From Alphaproteobacteria bacterium (GTDB taxonomy: Bacteria; Pseudomonadota; Alphaproteobacteria; UBA2966; CAIVPW01), in NCBI GenBank assembly GCA_947481575.1, contig CANKGV010000008.1, positions 35,643-99,642 on the forward strand: a stretch of DNA of 64,000 bases, written 5' to 3'. The notes below the pieces were generated by a model, which saw only the letters and a list, made by a program, of their open reading frames with translations, did no database searches and was not told the DNA's origin. Positions 9,225 to 18,749 of the stretch are shown piece after piece. The stretch's first letter is position 1, and every line of letters starts with the position of its first letter. Position numbers and translations under genes: made by a program.

Positions 9225-11210
9225 ATGTGTGGGATCGCCGGAGTTCTCGACCTGAACCGCCCCGAGGCGTGGCTGCGCGACACTGCGACCGCCATGACCA
9301 CGGCACTGGTTCATCGCGGACCGGACGCAGGAGGGGTGTGGCTCGACCCCACCGCTGGCATTGCATTGGGGCACCGGCGGCTGTCGATCGTCGACCTGTC
9401 TCCGCTTGGTGCGCAGCCCATGGTGTCGCCGTCGGGCCGCTATGTCATTTCCTATAACGGCGAAGTCTATAGCTTCCTCGATATACGACCGGAGTTAGAG
9501 GCCAAGGGCTTTTCCTTCCGCGGGGGCAGCGATACCGAGGTGATGCTGGCCGCGATCGAGGCATGGGGACTCGATGGTGCGCTGACGCGTTTCATTGGAA
9601 TGTTCGCGTTCGCGCTGTGGGATCGCCGGACACAGACCCTGCACTTGATCCGCGATCGGATGGGCATAAAGCCCGTGTACTGGGCGCGCGCAGGATCGAT
9701 GTTCTTGTTCGGGTCGGAGCTGAAGGCGATGCTCGCCTGCTCCGATTGGCGACCTGCAATTGATCGCAATTCGGTGGCGGCCTACGCCCGCTGGAACTAT
9801 GTGCCGGCACCGCACTGCATCTACCAAGATGCCGGCAAGCTAGCGCCCGGATCGATACTCACTGTGTGTGCCGGCGCCCCCCCCACCGTGCGGAAGTTCT
9901 GGGACTTGCGGTCGCTCGCCGCGCAGTGGCCGGAAACGGCCGACGACGACGCGGCCGCGACTCAGCGACTTGAAGTTCTGCTCCGGGATGCAGTGCGGCG
10001 GCGCATGGTGGCAGACGTTCCACTTGGAGCCTTCCTCTCCGGCGGAGCCGATTCCTCTCTGGTCGTTGCGCTTATGCAGAGCCAGAGCACCAAGCCGGTT
10101 CGGTCCTTCACGATCGGCTTTCACGAGCGTGAGTACAACGAAGCCGTGCATGCAGCCGCTATCGCGAAGCATCTCGGCACAGATCACACCGAGCTCTACG
10201 TCAGCCCACAGCACGCGCTCGAGGTCATCCCCAGGCTGCCCGAGTATTACGACGAGCCGTTTGCGGATTCGTCGCAGGTGCCGACCTTTCTTGTTTCCGA
10301 GATGACAAGGAAGCATGTGACGGTCGCCCTATCTGGCGATGGGGGCGACGAGTTGTTTGCGGGCTACACGCGGTACCACTGGGCTGATTGGGTGCGGCGC
10401 ACTTTCCTAAGTCTGCCGCCCAGCGTGCGCCGACTTGCAGCTTCCGCACTGTCGCTACCTCCCCGCGCGTTCTGGGAGGCCGCCGCACGAGTCCTACCGC
10501 CGAGCCGGCGGCCCCAGCGAATCGGCGAACGAGTTATGAAGCTCGCTGGCTTTCTGCGCGAGGACACCGCCGACGGCGTGTACCGCCGCCAGCACACGCA
10601 TTGGGGCTCGCCCGAACTCGTGGTTCCCGGTTCGTCGGAACCGCACGGACTTCCGTTTGACGAGTCGCTTCGATCGGAGATCCCCGACTTCCTGAAGCGC
10701 ATGCAATTGATGGACCTCCTAACGTATTTGCCCGACGACATCCTGACCAAGGTCGATCGTGCGTCGATGGCGGTCGCGCTCGAGGCACGAGTACCCCTTC
10801 TCGATCACCGTGTGGTCGAACACGTGTGGCGCTTGCCGGCGCGGATGAAGGTCCGCGAAGGGAGCGACAAGTGGCTGCTGCGCAAGGTGTTGTACCGGTA
10901 CGTACCGCGCCATCTCATTGAACGCCCGAAGATGGGATTTTCGGTTCCCGTCGGCGCGTGGTTGCGTGGTCCATTGCGGCCGTGGGCGGAGGAACTGCTG
11001 TCCGAGCGGCGCCTGCGCCAGGCTGCGTTCTTTGACCCTGCGACAGTACGTGCCGCGTGGACGCAGTTCCTCGGCGGGCGTGCTGGAGATCAGGAGCCTC
11101 TTTGGGGCGTATTGATGTTTGAAGCATGGCGTGATCGCTACGCTACAGCTTCCAGTAACGCGCCAGTTCAACCGGCGCAGCATTCGATCGTGGTAGCCGC
11201 TCCGGCATGA
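9225..11210 (+). CDS. asnB: Asparagine synthase (glutamine-hydrolysing)-like, copy 2
   Basis: ATG at 9225 gives MCGIAGVLDL (Cys2); HRGPDAGGVW, GHRRLSIVDLS, FLSGGADSSLV PP-loop, ALSGDGGDELFAGY. Confidence 0.93.
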   Translation: MCGIAGVLDLNRPEAWLRDTATAMTTALVHRGPDAGGVWLDPTAGIALGHRRLSIVDLSPLGAQPMVSPSGRYVISYNGEVYSFLDIRPELEAKGFSFRGGSDTEVMLAAIEAWGLDGALTRFIGMFAFALWDRRTQTLHLIRDRMGIKPVYWARAGSMFLFGSELKAMLACSDWRPAIDRNSVAAYARWNYVPAPHCIYQDAGKLAPGSILTVCAGAPPTVRKFWDLRSLAAQWPETADDDAAATQRLEVLLRDAVRRRMVADVPLGAFLSGGADSSLVVALMQSQSTKPVRSFTIGFHEREYNEAVHAAAIAKHLGTDHTELYVSPQHALEVIPRLPEYYDEPFADSSQVPTFLVSEMTRKHVTVALSGDGGDELFAGYTRYHWADWVRRTFLSLPPSVRRLAASALSLPPRAFWEAAARVLPPSRRPQRIGERVMKLAGFLREDTADGVYRRQHTHWGSPELVVPGSSEPHGLPFDESLRSEIPDFLKRMQLMDLLTYLPDDILTKVDRASMAVALEARVPLLDHRVVEHVWRLPARMKVREGSDKWLLRKVLYRYVPRHLIERPKMGFSVPVGAWLRGPLRPWAEELLSERRLRQAAFFDPATVRAAWTQFLGGRAGDQEPLWGVLMFEAWRDRYATASSNAPVQPAQHSIVVAAPA

Positions 11211-12355
11211 TTCGGGTGACCCACGTGATCTCGAGCCTCACGACCGGAGGCAGCGAGATGATGCTGTACAAGCTCCTGCGCGACATAAACCGCAGCCAGA
11301 TCGACAATCGCGTCGTATGCATGATCGGGGGCGGCCCCATCGCCGACATGGTGCGTGCGCTCGGGATCACCGTTGAAGACCTAGGGATGCGCCGAGGTCT
11401 TCCTGACCCCCGCGCACTGTGGCGGCTGCGCAGGATTCTCCGACGCGATCGGCCCGATGTACTGCAGACCTGGTTGTATCACGCAGACCTACTGGGAGTG
11501 GTCGCGGGGCGTTGGGCCGGGGTGCCGTCGATCGCGTGGAACATCCGCTGCTCCGCCGCCGAAGCGCGCTACCGCGAAGGCGGGGCGAACTGGACGGTTC
11601 AGTTGCTCGCGCGCCTATCGTCACTGCCTGAGGTGGTTATCTCCAATTCGCAAGCTGGAATTGAGTTTCACCGCGCTCTCGGATACCACCCTCGCCGGTG
11701 GGAACTCGTTCCAAACGGCTTCGATCTCGACACGTTCCGGCCCCTGCCGGAAGCGCGCCGAGCCCTGCGAGCTGAGCTAGGCCTCACGCTGGACACGCTC
11801 ATCGTCGGGCTAGTGGCACGCTTCGATCCACTCAAGGATCACGAGACATTCCTCCGGGCTGTGAAGATCTTGGCCGGGCAGATGACAGGCGTGCACTTTG
11901 TACTGGTGGGCCGTGAAGTCACGCCTGACAACCCGTTCTTCGCTCAACTGGTCGCGGGCTTAGGCCTCGACCGAGTGGTTCATCTGCTGGGAGAGCGCAC
12001 CGACATTCCACGCATCACTGCCGGATTGGACGTCGCGACATGCTCGTCCATCGCAGAGGGATTCCCCAATGTCCTGGGAGAGGCCATGGCCTGTGCCGTC
12101 CCGGTGGTTGCCACTGATGTTGGAGACGTCCGGATCGTCGCAGGAAAAGCAGGTGTCGTGGTCGCGCCATCCGACCCCGCCGCCTTGGCCCGCGGCTGGC
12201 ACACGGTTCTGAGCCTTAACCAACCGGCCCGATCTGCAATGGGCGCCCTTGGCCGCGAGCGGATTGCCGCCAGCTACGCGCTCGGCGGAATTGCCCGCCA
12301 GTACGAGGACCTGTATTCCGAACTCGCAAAGAATGTGCAGGAGCGGGCGGCGTGA
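11207..12355 (+). CDS. Glycosyltransferase family 4
   Basis: LTTGGSEMMLYKLL...LVARFDPLKDHETFLRAVKIL...CSSIAEGFPNVLGEAMACAVPVVATDVGD. Confidence 0.9.
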   Translation: MIRVTHVISSLTTGGSEMMLYKLLRDINRSQIDNRVVCMIGGGPIADMVRALGITVEDLGMRRGLPDPRALWRLRRILRRDRPDVLQTWLYHADLLGVVAGRWAGVPSIAWNIRCSAAEARYREGGANWTVQLLARLSSLPEVVISNSQAGIEFHRALGYHPRRWELVPNGFDLDTFRPLPEARRALRAELGLTLDTLIVGLVARFDPLKDHETFLRAVKILAGQMTGVHFVLVGREVTPDNPFFAQLVAGLGLDRVVHLLGERTDIPRITAGLDVATCSSIAEGFPNVLGEAMACAVPVVATDVGDVRIVAGKAGVVVAPSDPAALARGWHTVLSLNQPARSAMGALGRERIAASYALGGIARQYEDLYSELAKNVQERAA

Positions 12356-12499
12356 TACGCTATTGTTGCGGAGTCGCAACTGTTTTCAGAAACTGCGCCA
12401 CGCGCGCCGCACCCGCAGCTCAGGTCAAGGCAGCTAGTCAGGCGGCGAGTGTCACCGAGGCTTGGCGGAAAATGCCCGCGCCATTCCAGCCGCAAGGCA

Positions 12500-14335
12500 T
12501 CAGTCCGCAGCAATGCTGTCCGCGTACTGCTTCTTCAGCGATGCATTCTGGTCTTCCTTGCGTAGCAGGGAATTCCCAATCGCGAGCATGTCGATCTCGG
12601 TTCCCATGAAGCACCGGAAGGCGTCTTCTGGGGTGCTAACGATAGGCTCCCCACGAACGTTGAAACTGGTATTCACGACCACCGGGCAACGCGTCCGCTC
12701 GCCGAACGCCGTGAGCAACGCATGATACCGCGGATTAGTCTCTCGGTGCACAGTCTGGATCCGCGCTGAATAGTCGACGTGTGTAACCGCCGGAATCTCC
12801 GAGCGCACGACGTTGAGGCGGTCGATTCCGAACAATACTTCGTCTTCCGGCCGTCCGCTTTTACGATGGCGCGGCGCCACGCCAGCAACCATCAACATGT
12901 AGGGACTTGGGCGATCGATCTCAAACCATTCCGAAGCATCCTCAGCACGCACGGAAGGAGCAAATGGTCGAAAGCTTTCCCGAAACTTCACTTTCAAATT
13001 GAGCGTGCGCTGCATCGTCGGTGACCGGGGGTCCCCGAGAATGGATCGAGCGCCGAGCGCGCGTGGTCCGAATTCCATGCGCCCTTGAAACCAACCGACG
13101 GCCTTTCCATCGACCAAACCATCGACGACCGCGCTAAGGAGTTGGCTTTCCGACAACACCGTTTGCCGGGCCCCAACGCTGGTAAGTCGATGTTCGATAT
13201 CTGATTGTCTGTAGCTTGGACCCAGGTATCCGCCGGACATTCCGTCCATTGCCCCCCCCACCACTCGGTCCTTCTTCAGAAAGCCGTGATAAGCGGCCAA
13301 GGCGGCTCCCAGCGCCCCTCCCGCATCGCCGGCCGCCGGCTGAACCCAGATTTCGTCAAACGCGCGGTCCCGAAGGACCTTGCCGTTGGCGACGCAGTTG
13401 AGTGCCACCCCGCCGGCCAGACACAAGTTCCGCATTCCGGACTCGCGCGCCAACGATCGCGTGAGGCGCAAGACGATCTCCTCGGTAACGGCCTGCACTG
13501 ACGCCGCGAGATCCATTTCGCGCTGAGTGAGCAGATCCTCCGGCTTTCGCGCGGACCCTTCGAACAACTCGTCAAACCGCGAGTTGGTCATGCGGAGACC
13601 TGTGCAGTAGTCGAAGTAGTCCTGATTGAGGCGGAACGAGCCGTCGTCCTTCAGATCGACTAGGTTGTCGAGGATACGGTCACGGTATATGGGCCGCCCG
13701 TATGGCGCCAAGCCCATCACCTTGTACTCGCCGGAGTTGACCTTGAAGCCTGTGTAATATGTGAAGGCCGAATAAAGCAAACCAAGCGAGTGCGGGAAAT
13801 GGATTTCCTTAGTGACGCGCAACGAACTTCCATCGCCAATTGCTGCGGATGTCGTTGCCCATTCGCCCACTCCATCCATCGTCAGCACGGCAGCTTGCTT
13901 GAAAGGTGACGGAAAGAAGGCACTCGCAGCATGCGACTGGTGGTGTTCTGAGAACAGCAACCGCTGATTCCAGTCGACCCCGGGGGCCTGCTCCTTTAGT
14001 TCGTTTCGGATCAAATCCTTTTGGAACAACTTCTCGCGGAGCCAAACTGGCATCGCCATTGCGAACGAGGCGAATCCCCGCGGCGCGAACGCCATATAGG
14101 TTTCAAGCAGGCGCTCGAACTTAAGAAACGGCTTGTCATAGAACGCGACATAGTCGACATCCTCGAGCCGCAGACCCGCTTCACCCAGACAGAACGTGAC
14201 CGCTCGCGTCGGGAAGTCGGAGTCATGTCGCTTGCGGGTGAACCGCTCTTCCTGTGCAGCTGCAACGATACGTCCGTCGTCGACAAGCGCAGCGGCGCTG
14301 TCGTGATAGAATGCTGAAATGCCGAGGACTCGCAC
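12500..14335 (-). CDS. Carbamoyltransferase, NodU/CmcH family (copy 2)
   Basis: MRVLGISAFYHDSAAALVDDGRIVAAAQEERFTRKRHDSDFP, LAGGVALNCVANGKVLRD, GRMEFGPRALGARSIL, VNTSFNVRGEPIVSTPEDAF. Confidence 0.95.
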   Translation of the reverse strand: MRVLGISAFYHDSAAALVDDGRIVAAAQEERFTRKRHDSDFPTRAVTFCLGEAGLRLEDVDYVAFYDKPFLKFERLLETYMAFAPRGFASFAMAMPVWLREKLFQKDLIRNELKEQAPGVDWNQRLLFSEHHQSHAASAFFPSPFKQAAVLTMDGVGEWATTSAAIGDGSSLRVTKEIHFPHSLGLLYSAFTYYTGFKVNSGEYKVMGLAPYGRPIYRDRILDNLVDLKDDGSFRLNQDYFDYCTGLRMTNSRFDELFEGSARKPEDLLTQREMDLAASVQAVTEEIVLRLTRSLARESGMRNLCLAGGVALNCVANGKVLRDRAFDEIWVQPAAGDAGGALGAALAAYHGFLKKDRVVGGAMDGMSGGYLGPSYRQSDIEHRLTSVGARQTVLSESQLLSAVVDGLVDGKAVGWFQGRMEFGPRALGARSILGDPRSPTMQRTLNLKVKFRESFRPFAPSVRAEDASEWFEIDRPSPYMLMVAGVAPRHRKSGRPEDEVLFGIDRLNVVRSEIPAVTHVDYSARIQTVHRETNPRYHALLTAFGERTRCPVVVNTSFNVRGEPIVSTPEDAFRCFMGTEIDMLAIGNSLLRKEDQNASLKKQYADSIAAD

Positions 14336-14351
14336 GCGCGCGGCCGTGCTG

Positions 14352-14507
14352 TCAGAATATCGTGTAGATGAATGGCGCCACGGCGGAACCCTGACTCAGC
14401 ACGATCAGGCCCCCCAGGATCACCAACGCCGCCAATACGGGCGCAAGCCAGAACTTGCGGCGCGCACGCATAAACTGCCAGAGTTCGATCAGAATCGACA
14501 TCGCCAT
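14352..14507 (-). CDS. 51-aa DUF5989-like small membrane protein; not in the supplied ORF track
   Basis: Manual translation MAMSILIELWQFMRARRKFWLAPVLAALVILGGLIVLSQGSAVAPFIYTIF*; one TM helix; lies between the SxtJ-like and carbamoyltransferase genes, same strand. Confidence 0.8.
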   Translation of the reverse strand: MAMSILIELWQFMRARRKFWLAPVLAALVILGGLIVLSQGSAVAPFIYTIF

Positions 14508-14510
14508 TCC

Positions 14511-14939
14511 CTAGAACTGTTGGCGCATAGACTGGGGGTCGGGCCCCGGGGGCTCTCGCGGAATCCAGTACGTCGTCGCGTCCTTGTCGCCCGCCAAACG
14601 CAATGGATCCTTCCCACTCGCCCGCGCTAGAAGTGCGATTGGCGTGAACAAGACGAAGAAAAAGACGCCCATCACAGTCGGAGCCACGACGCGGCCGAGC
14701 GCCAGGCCGAACAAGTGCCAAGCCCGGTTTAGGGGCCACAGAATGTCGGGCAAAACGAGCGCCAACGCCAGAAACACGGCGGCAGCACCAAGCCACACCC
14801 AGCCGCTGTCATGTCCGCGCCACAGCGCAAGCACACCGAAGAGGGTGCCGACACCGGCGAACACTAGGCCAAAATTCCGATTGGAGCCCATGCGAACGGG
14901 CGCATGGTGGATTCGCTCATGCGTTGCGCGATGTGTCAT
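14511..14939 (-). CDS. SxtJ-family membrane protein
   Basis: From ATG at 14939: MTHRATHERIHHAPVRMGSNRNFGLVFAGVGTLFGVLALW...LVLPDILWPLNRAWHLFGLALGRVVAPTVMGVFFFVLFTPIALLARASGKDPLRL. Confidence 0.8.
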   Translation of the reverse strand: MTHRATHERIHHAPVRMGSNRNFGLVFAGVGTLFGVLALWRGHDSGWVWLGAAAVFLALALVLPDILWPLNRAWHLFGLALGRVVAPTVMGVFFFVLFTPIALLARASGKDPLRLAGDKDATTYWIPREPPGPDPQSMRQQF

Positions 14940-14974
14940 ATGATTGCGGACCCTAGTGCATCGAGCACATTGCT

Positions 14975-16120
14975 TCAACCCGTGGACGCGGACTGTGGTC
15001 GTAGGACTCGGCCGGAACGGAGCCCTAGCACTTGGCGCCACGCAATGAAGCGAGGCCGAGAAACCAGAACCACGGTCGCTAGAAAGACGAGTAACAAATA
15101 GTCCGTACGATAGCGAACAGCGGTGCCCGGATTTGCAATGCCGAGAGGGTAATTGGCGAAGAGCACCCAAAACAGCGTGGTCCCGCCAATGGCAGCCATG
15201 TAGACCGGAAGGTGACGCAGTCGCGGGAAGACATAGAGGGTCAGCAGGACGATGATCGCCATACTTTCCAAAAAGGAGGCCATTTGCAGGATGCCCCCAC
15301 TCGCTTCTGCGATAGTCGGCCCAACAAAGGCCCGCCACATCCCCTCGGGGGCTTTCGCAAAGACGTCGAACTTGTCATGAAAGAAATCCAGGCCGCGGCT
15401 ACTTTGGCCGGGTTCGCTGGCGATTCCCCTGTAGACGGTGCGCACTCTACTGTCGAGTTGCTCCCGGAATAGGTACAGGCAGCCGAGGGACACCATGCTC
15501 CCAAACAACGCGACCGTCGCGGGCCTTTTTGTAATGCTAGCGGCCCACGTAGATCCAATGGCAAACAGAACCGCTGGCATGAAATGGGGCTTGAACACGA
15601 ACAAGAGTGTGAGCGCCGGCAGCAGGACGACGAGATGGAACGATATCGACCTGCGAACCCCCAGATAGAGATCAATGATGTACCGAATCGCAACGCACAC
15701 AAATCCCACGACCAGGGCCTCCTTAGAGACCAGCGACGACCAAACCGAGAACGAAGGCGTCATGATCAGCACGGCCATGAAGGCCCTGGTGCGAACGTCC
15801 AAGCCCGCTAAGACCCACACTAGGCCCGCAAACGCCAATGATTGAAACGCGATATTCATCAGAATCGCGTTGCCGCCCAGTGCAAAATTGGCGCCCGCAG
15901 CCAGCACGGCGATCAGCACTTGACCCTCGCGCTGCATGGCGTAGCCGGGGTCGAACACGTGGCTGGCGAGGATTAGGGACACCCGCGAGAGCGTCGTAGC
16001 TTGGTAGCCGGTCGTGTCGGGTATGCTCGTCAGCCGCAGCACGACGGTCTGCCCCAATACCGAAAAGATACAGCGGTACAGGAAGAGCCCCACATAGAAC
16101 GCTCCCCATGTTAGACGCAT
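14975..16120 (-). CDS. Polytopic membrane protein of the polysaccharide locus (possible polymerase/ligase role)
   Basis: Many hydrophobic segments over about 380 aa; same-strand neighbours are Wzz-like and GT genes. Confidence 0.5.
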   Translation of the reverse strand: MRLTWGAFYVGLFLYRCIFSVLGQTVVLRLTSIPDTTGYQATTLSRVSLILASHVFDPGYAMQREGQVLIAVLAAGANFALGGNAILMNIAFQSLAFAGLVWVLAGLDVRTRAFMAVLIMTPSFSVWSSLVSKEALVVGFVCVAIRYIIDLYLGVRRSISFHLVVLLPALTLLFVFKPHFMPAVLFAIGSTWAASITKRPATVALFGSMVSLGCLYLFREQLDSRVRTVYRGIASEPGQSSRGLDFFHDKFDVFAKAPEGMWRAFVGPTIAEASGGILQMASFLESMAIIVLLTLYVFPRLRHLPVYMAAIGGTTLFWVLFANYPLGIANPGTAVRYRTDYLLLVFLATVVLVSRPRFIAWRQVLGLRSGRVLRPQSASTG

Positions 16121-16138
16121 GGGTTCCCGCCCGTTGGA

Positions 16139-17140
16139 CTAGGAGTGCTCGCGACGGAACACCGCGACCAGAGTAATTAGAAAGAACCCAAGCGCAAACC
16201 CGGTCACCGTCGGCACTCCAAATATCAATGTGATATTCGGTTCCGTGCGGCGATTCTGCAGGTGCGGCGCTTCCACCACCGTGGCCGAATATAGAAGATT
16301 GCCCGCCAGGGCAACTTGGCGGCTCAACTCATCCGCTAGGAGGCTTCGCAGTGCATCTTGGTTGCGAACCAGGGTTTGCCGCGCAAGTTCCTGTTCAATG
16401 TAGGCTTTGCGCTCAACTGACTGCTGTCGGTCATTGTTGCGCAGCAGTTCGTCCGCCTCAGAGAATGCGGTGCCCAACAACCAAAGCGCCATTTCGCCAT
16501 CCGCGCCGGTCACAGATATCCGCTGGAATGCTCCGCCTCCTGACACCGACTCGAATTTCAGAGATCCACTGATCAAGCCCGCCAGCGACTGCAGGTCAGG
16601 AGGCATCCACGGGTTCTGGCGTAAGAAAGCACGAATCCGCTCCTGGCGCTCAAACTCAACGCCCGTCGGTCGCTTCCAAGTCCCGGTCGAGGCATCCCAC
16701 GCGGACCCGTAGAACCGCCGCATCAACTGGTACTTCTGGTCAAGCGTGGCCGCCAACTCGCTTGAGCCGAGAGTCAGCTTCAGCCGGTCGAACGGCGATG
16801 CACTGATCGGCTGCGGGCCGATCTGCAACCCAAACTGCGCGGCAATGGCAGTTACGCCACCGCCGTTACCCGACGCCGCGCTCTGCGTTCCGTTTGGCAA
16901 CACGATCATCGACGCAATGTACTGCGGCGTGAACCCCTGCAGATTCCGGTATCCAAAATACAAGCCTGCGACGGCAAGCAGGAATGGAACCCAAGACCAC
17001 ACCAACCAAGTGCGAACCAGATGCGACAGGTCGACGATGTCGGCATCGCGCGTCGCATGTTGAGCCGGCAAAGCAGCACCAAGCTGCACCGCGAGTGCCT
17101 CCGGCGCTCCGGGGGTTCGGCTATCCATCTCCGACATCAT
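16139..17140 (-). CDS. Wzz/chain-length-determinant-like protein
   Basis: N-terminal TM (VWSWVPFLLAVAGLYFGY), periplasmic part with helical segment SVERKAYIEQELARQTLVRNQDALRSLLADELSRQVALAG, C-terminal TM VTGFALGFFLITLVAVFRR. Confidence 0.7.
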   Translation of the reverse strand: MMSEMDSRTPGAPEALAVQLGAALPAQHATRDADIVDLSHLVRTWLVWSWVPFLLAVAGLYFGYRNLQGFTPQYIASMIVLPNGTQSAASGNGGGVTAIAAQFGLQIGPQPISASPFDRLKLTLGSSELAATLDQKYQLMRRFYGSAWDASTGTWKRPTGVEFERQERIRAFLRQNPWMPPDLQSLAGLISGSLKFESVSGGGAFQRISVTGADGEMALWLLGTAFSEADELLRNNDRQQSVERKAYIEQELARQTLVRNQDALRSLLADELSRQVALAGNLLYSATVVEAPHLQNRRTEPNITLIFGVPTVTGFALGFFLITLVAVFRREHS

Positions 17141-18417
17141 CAGTAGGTAGACTCCTGGGGCCGCATCCGGCTGCGGCCTGCGTTTGGCAGCAACGAACTG
17201 TATACCGAGAGAGTTTGCGCCGCGACAGCGCGCTGATCGTAGCCCGCCTCTGCACGCGCGCGAGCGGCAATGCCCATTGCAGATCGCCTGCTTGGGTCCA
17301 CCACGAGCACCCTCAGCGCTTCCACGAGGGCCGCCGCGTCTCCGGGGGGAACGACTAGGCCCGTCACGCCGTCAACTACCGCGTCGACGCACCCAGGAAT
17401 GTTGGTAGTTACGACGGCGCGCCCGCTGGCCGCAGCTTCCAACAATATCTTGGGAACGCCTTCCCCGTACTTGGACGGCAGGCAAACCACGGCTGCCTCG
17501 GAAAGGACTCCGGCCATGTCTTCGCGGAACCCCCACCACTCGATCAGACCTTCCGATTGCCACGCCGACAGCTGTGCTTCGGGTACTGCGCGCGGGTTGC
17601 TGCTATGAGTCCTCCCGACCAAGGCGAACCGAGCGACAACGCCTTGGGACCGAAGTTGTCGCGCAGCATCGACAAACTCTTGGATCCCCTTCTCCCAGAT
17701 GAGGCGCGCCGCCAGGACGACAAGCGGGATGCCCGGGGGCTCTCGGAGCAATCGGAAATTCGCCAAGTCGACACCGGCGCCGCCAAGCACCAGAGAACGG
17801 TCGAGCCTGACCACACCCAGGTCGACTAGGCTGTCGCGGTCCGCCGTGTTCTGGAACACGACTCGGGCATTGCGATGGCCGAACGAAACTCGCATTGCGA
17901 TCGACACTACGGCTCGGATCAACCGCGCCCCTGGCCCGCGCGCCGAGAACACATGACCGAGGCCCGTGACGGCGTAAACGACGGCCGGAACCGAAGTGAT
18001 TCTTGCCGCGATCCCCCCGTAGAGATTTGGCTTGATCGTAACTAAGTGAACTACGTCCGGCCGGAGATTCCGGTACAGGAGAATCAGCGCAGCTAGCGTT
18101 CGTAGCTCGGCGAGAGGGTTGGTTCCCCGGCGCGACAGCGGAATGGCGTGGTAGGTGAACCCGGCGTTGGCCAGCTGCGAAACCTCGAAACCATCCGGCG
18201 CCCACACATGATCCGGAGGAGCGGCCACGTGAACGTCGAGCCCGGCATCTCGAGCTGCCTCGGCAGTCGCGAGCCTATGAGACAGCAAGAAGTAAGCCTC
18301 GTTGATCACAAACAGTAGGCGGCGCCCGTGCAAGGGGCGAGCAGCGCTATCGGGATCGCGCGCGCGGCCATCGAGCGGCGGGCGCATGACGTTGCTCACT
18401 CCCTCTCCACTTGCCAC
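17140..18417 (-). CDS. Glycosyltransferase family 4
   Basis: DVVHLVTIKPNLYGGIAARI, VVLAARLIWEKGIQEFVDAARQL, CLPSKYGEGVPKILLEAAASGRAVVTTNIPGC. Confidence 0.9.
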   Translation of the reverse strand: MASGEGVSNVMRPPLDGRARDPDSAARPLHGRRLLFVINEAYFLLSHRLATAEAARDAGLDVHVAAPPDHVWAPDGFEVSQLANAGFTYHAIPLSRRGTNPLAELRTLAALILLYRNLRPDVVHLVTIKPNLYGGIAARITSVPAVVYAVTGLGHVFSARGPGARLIRAVVSIAMRVSFGHRNARVVFQNTADRDSLVDLGVVRLDRSLVLGGAGVDLANFRLLREPPGIPLVVLAARLIWEKGIQEFVDAARQLRSQGVVARFALVGRTHSSNPRAVPEAQLSAWQSEGLIEWWGFREDMAGVLSEAAVVCLPSKYGEGVPKILLEAAASGRAVVTTNIPGCVDAVVDGVTGLVVPPGDAAALVEALRVLVVDPSRRSAMGIAARARAEAGYDQRAVAAQTLSVYSSLLPNAGRSRMRPQESTY

Positions 18418-18749
18418 GCGCGACCGCGTTCCTGGGCATCCAGCTCCATCGCCGCAATCTGACGGACCAGTGCCGCCTGCCTTGATCGAAGCCGGGTTAC
18501 AAACACGGTAAGGGTTACCAGGATGCCGACCAAGAGGAACACCGCGAGGAACAACACCGCAATCGGCGGATAGAGAATTCCGAGCCGCACCCCCAGCCAG
18601 TCAACGAACGCGGGCTGCGTGGCCGCAAAGCCCAGCATCACGACGCCGGCAAACCAGGGGAAGAACAAGTCCACTTGGATCAGGCGCGCGCGCACAAGCG
18701 CCAGAAGCGCCACCGCCAAGGCGACGACGATCGCGATGTGAATCGTCAT
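18396..18749 (-). CDS. DUF2304-like small membrane protein
   Basis: 117 aa with three hydrophobic segments and a charged C-terminal helix; overlaps the adjacent GT2 gene. Confidence 0.6.
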   Translation of the reverse strand: MTIHIAIVVALAVALLALVRARLIQVDLFFPWFAGVVMLGFAATQPAFVDWLGVRLGILYPPIAVLFLAVFLLVGILVTLTVFVTRLRSRQAALVRQIAAMELDAQERGRAWQVERE

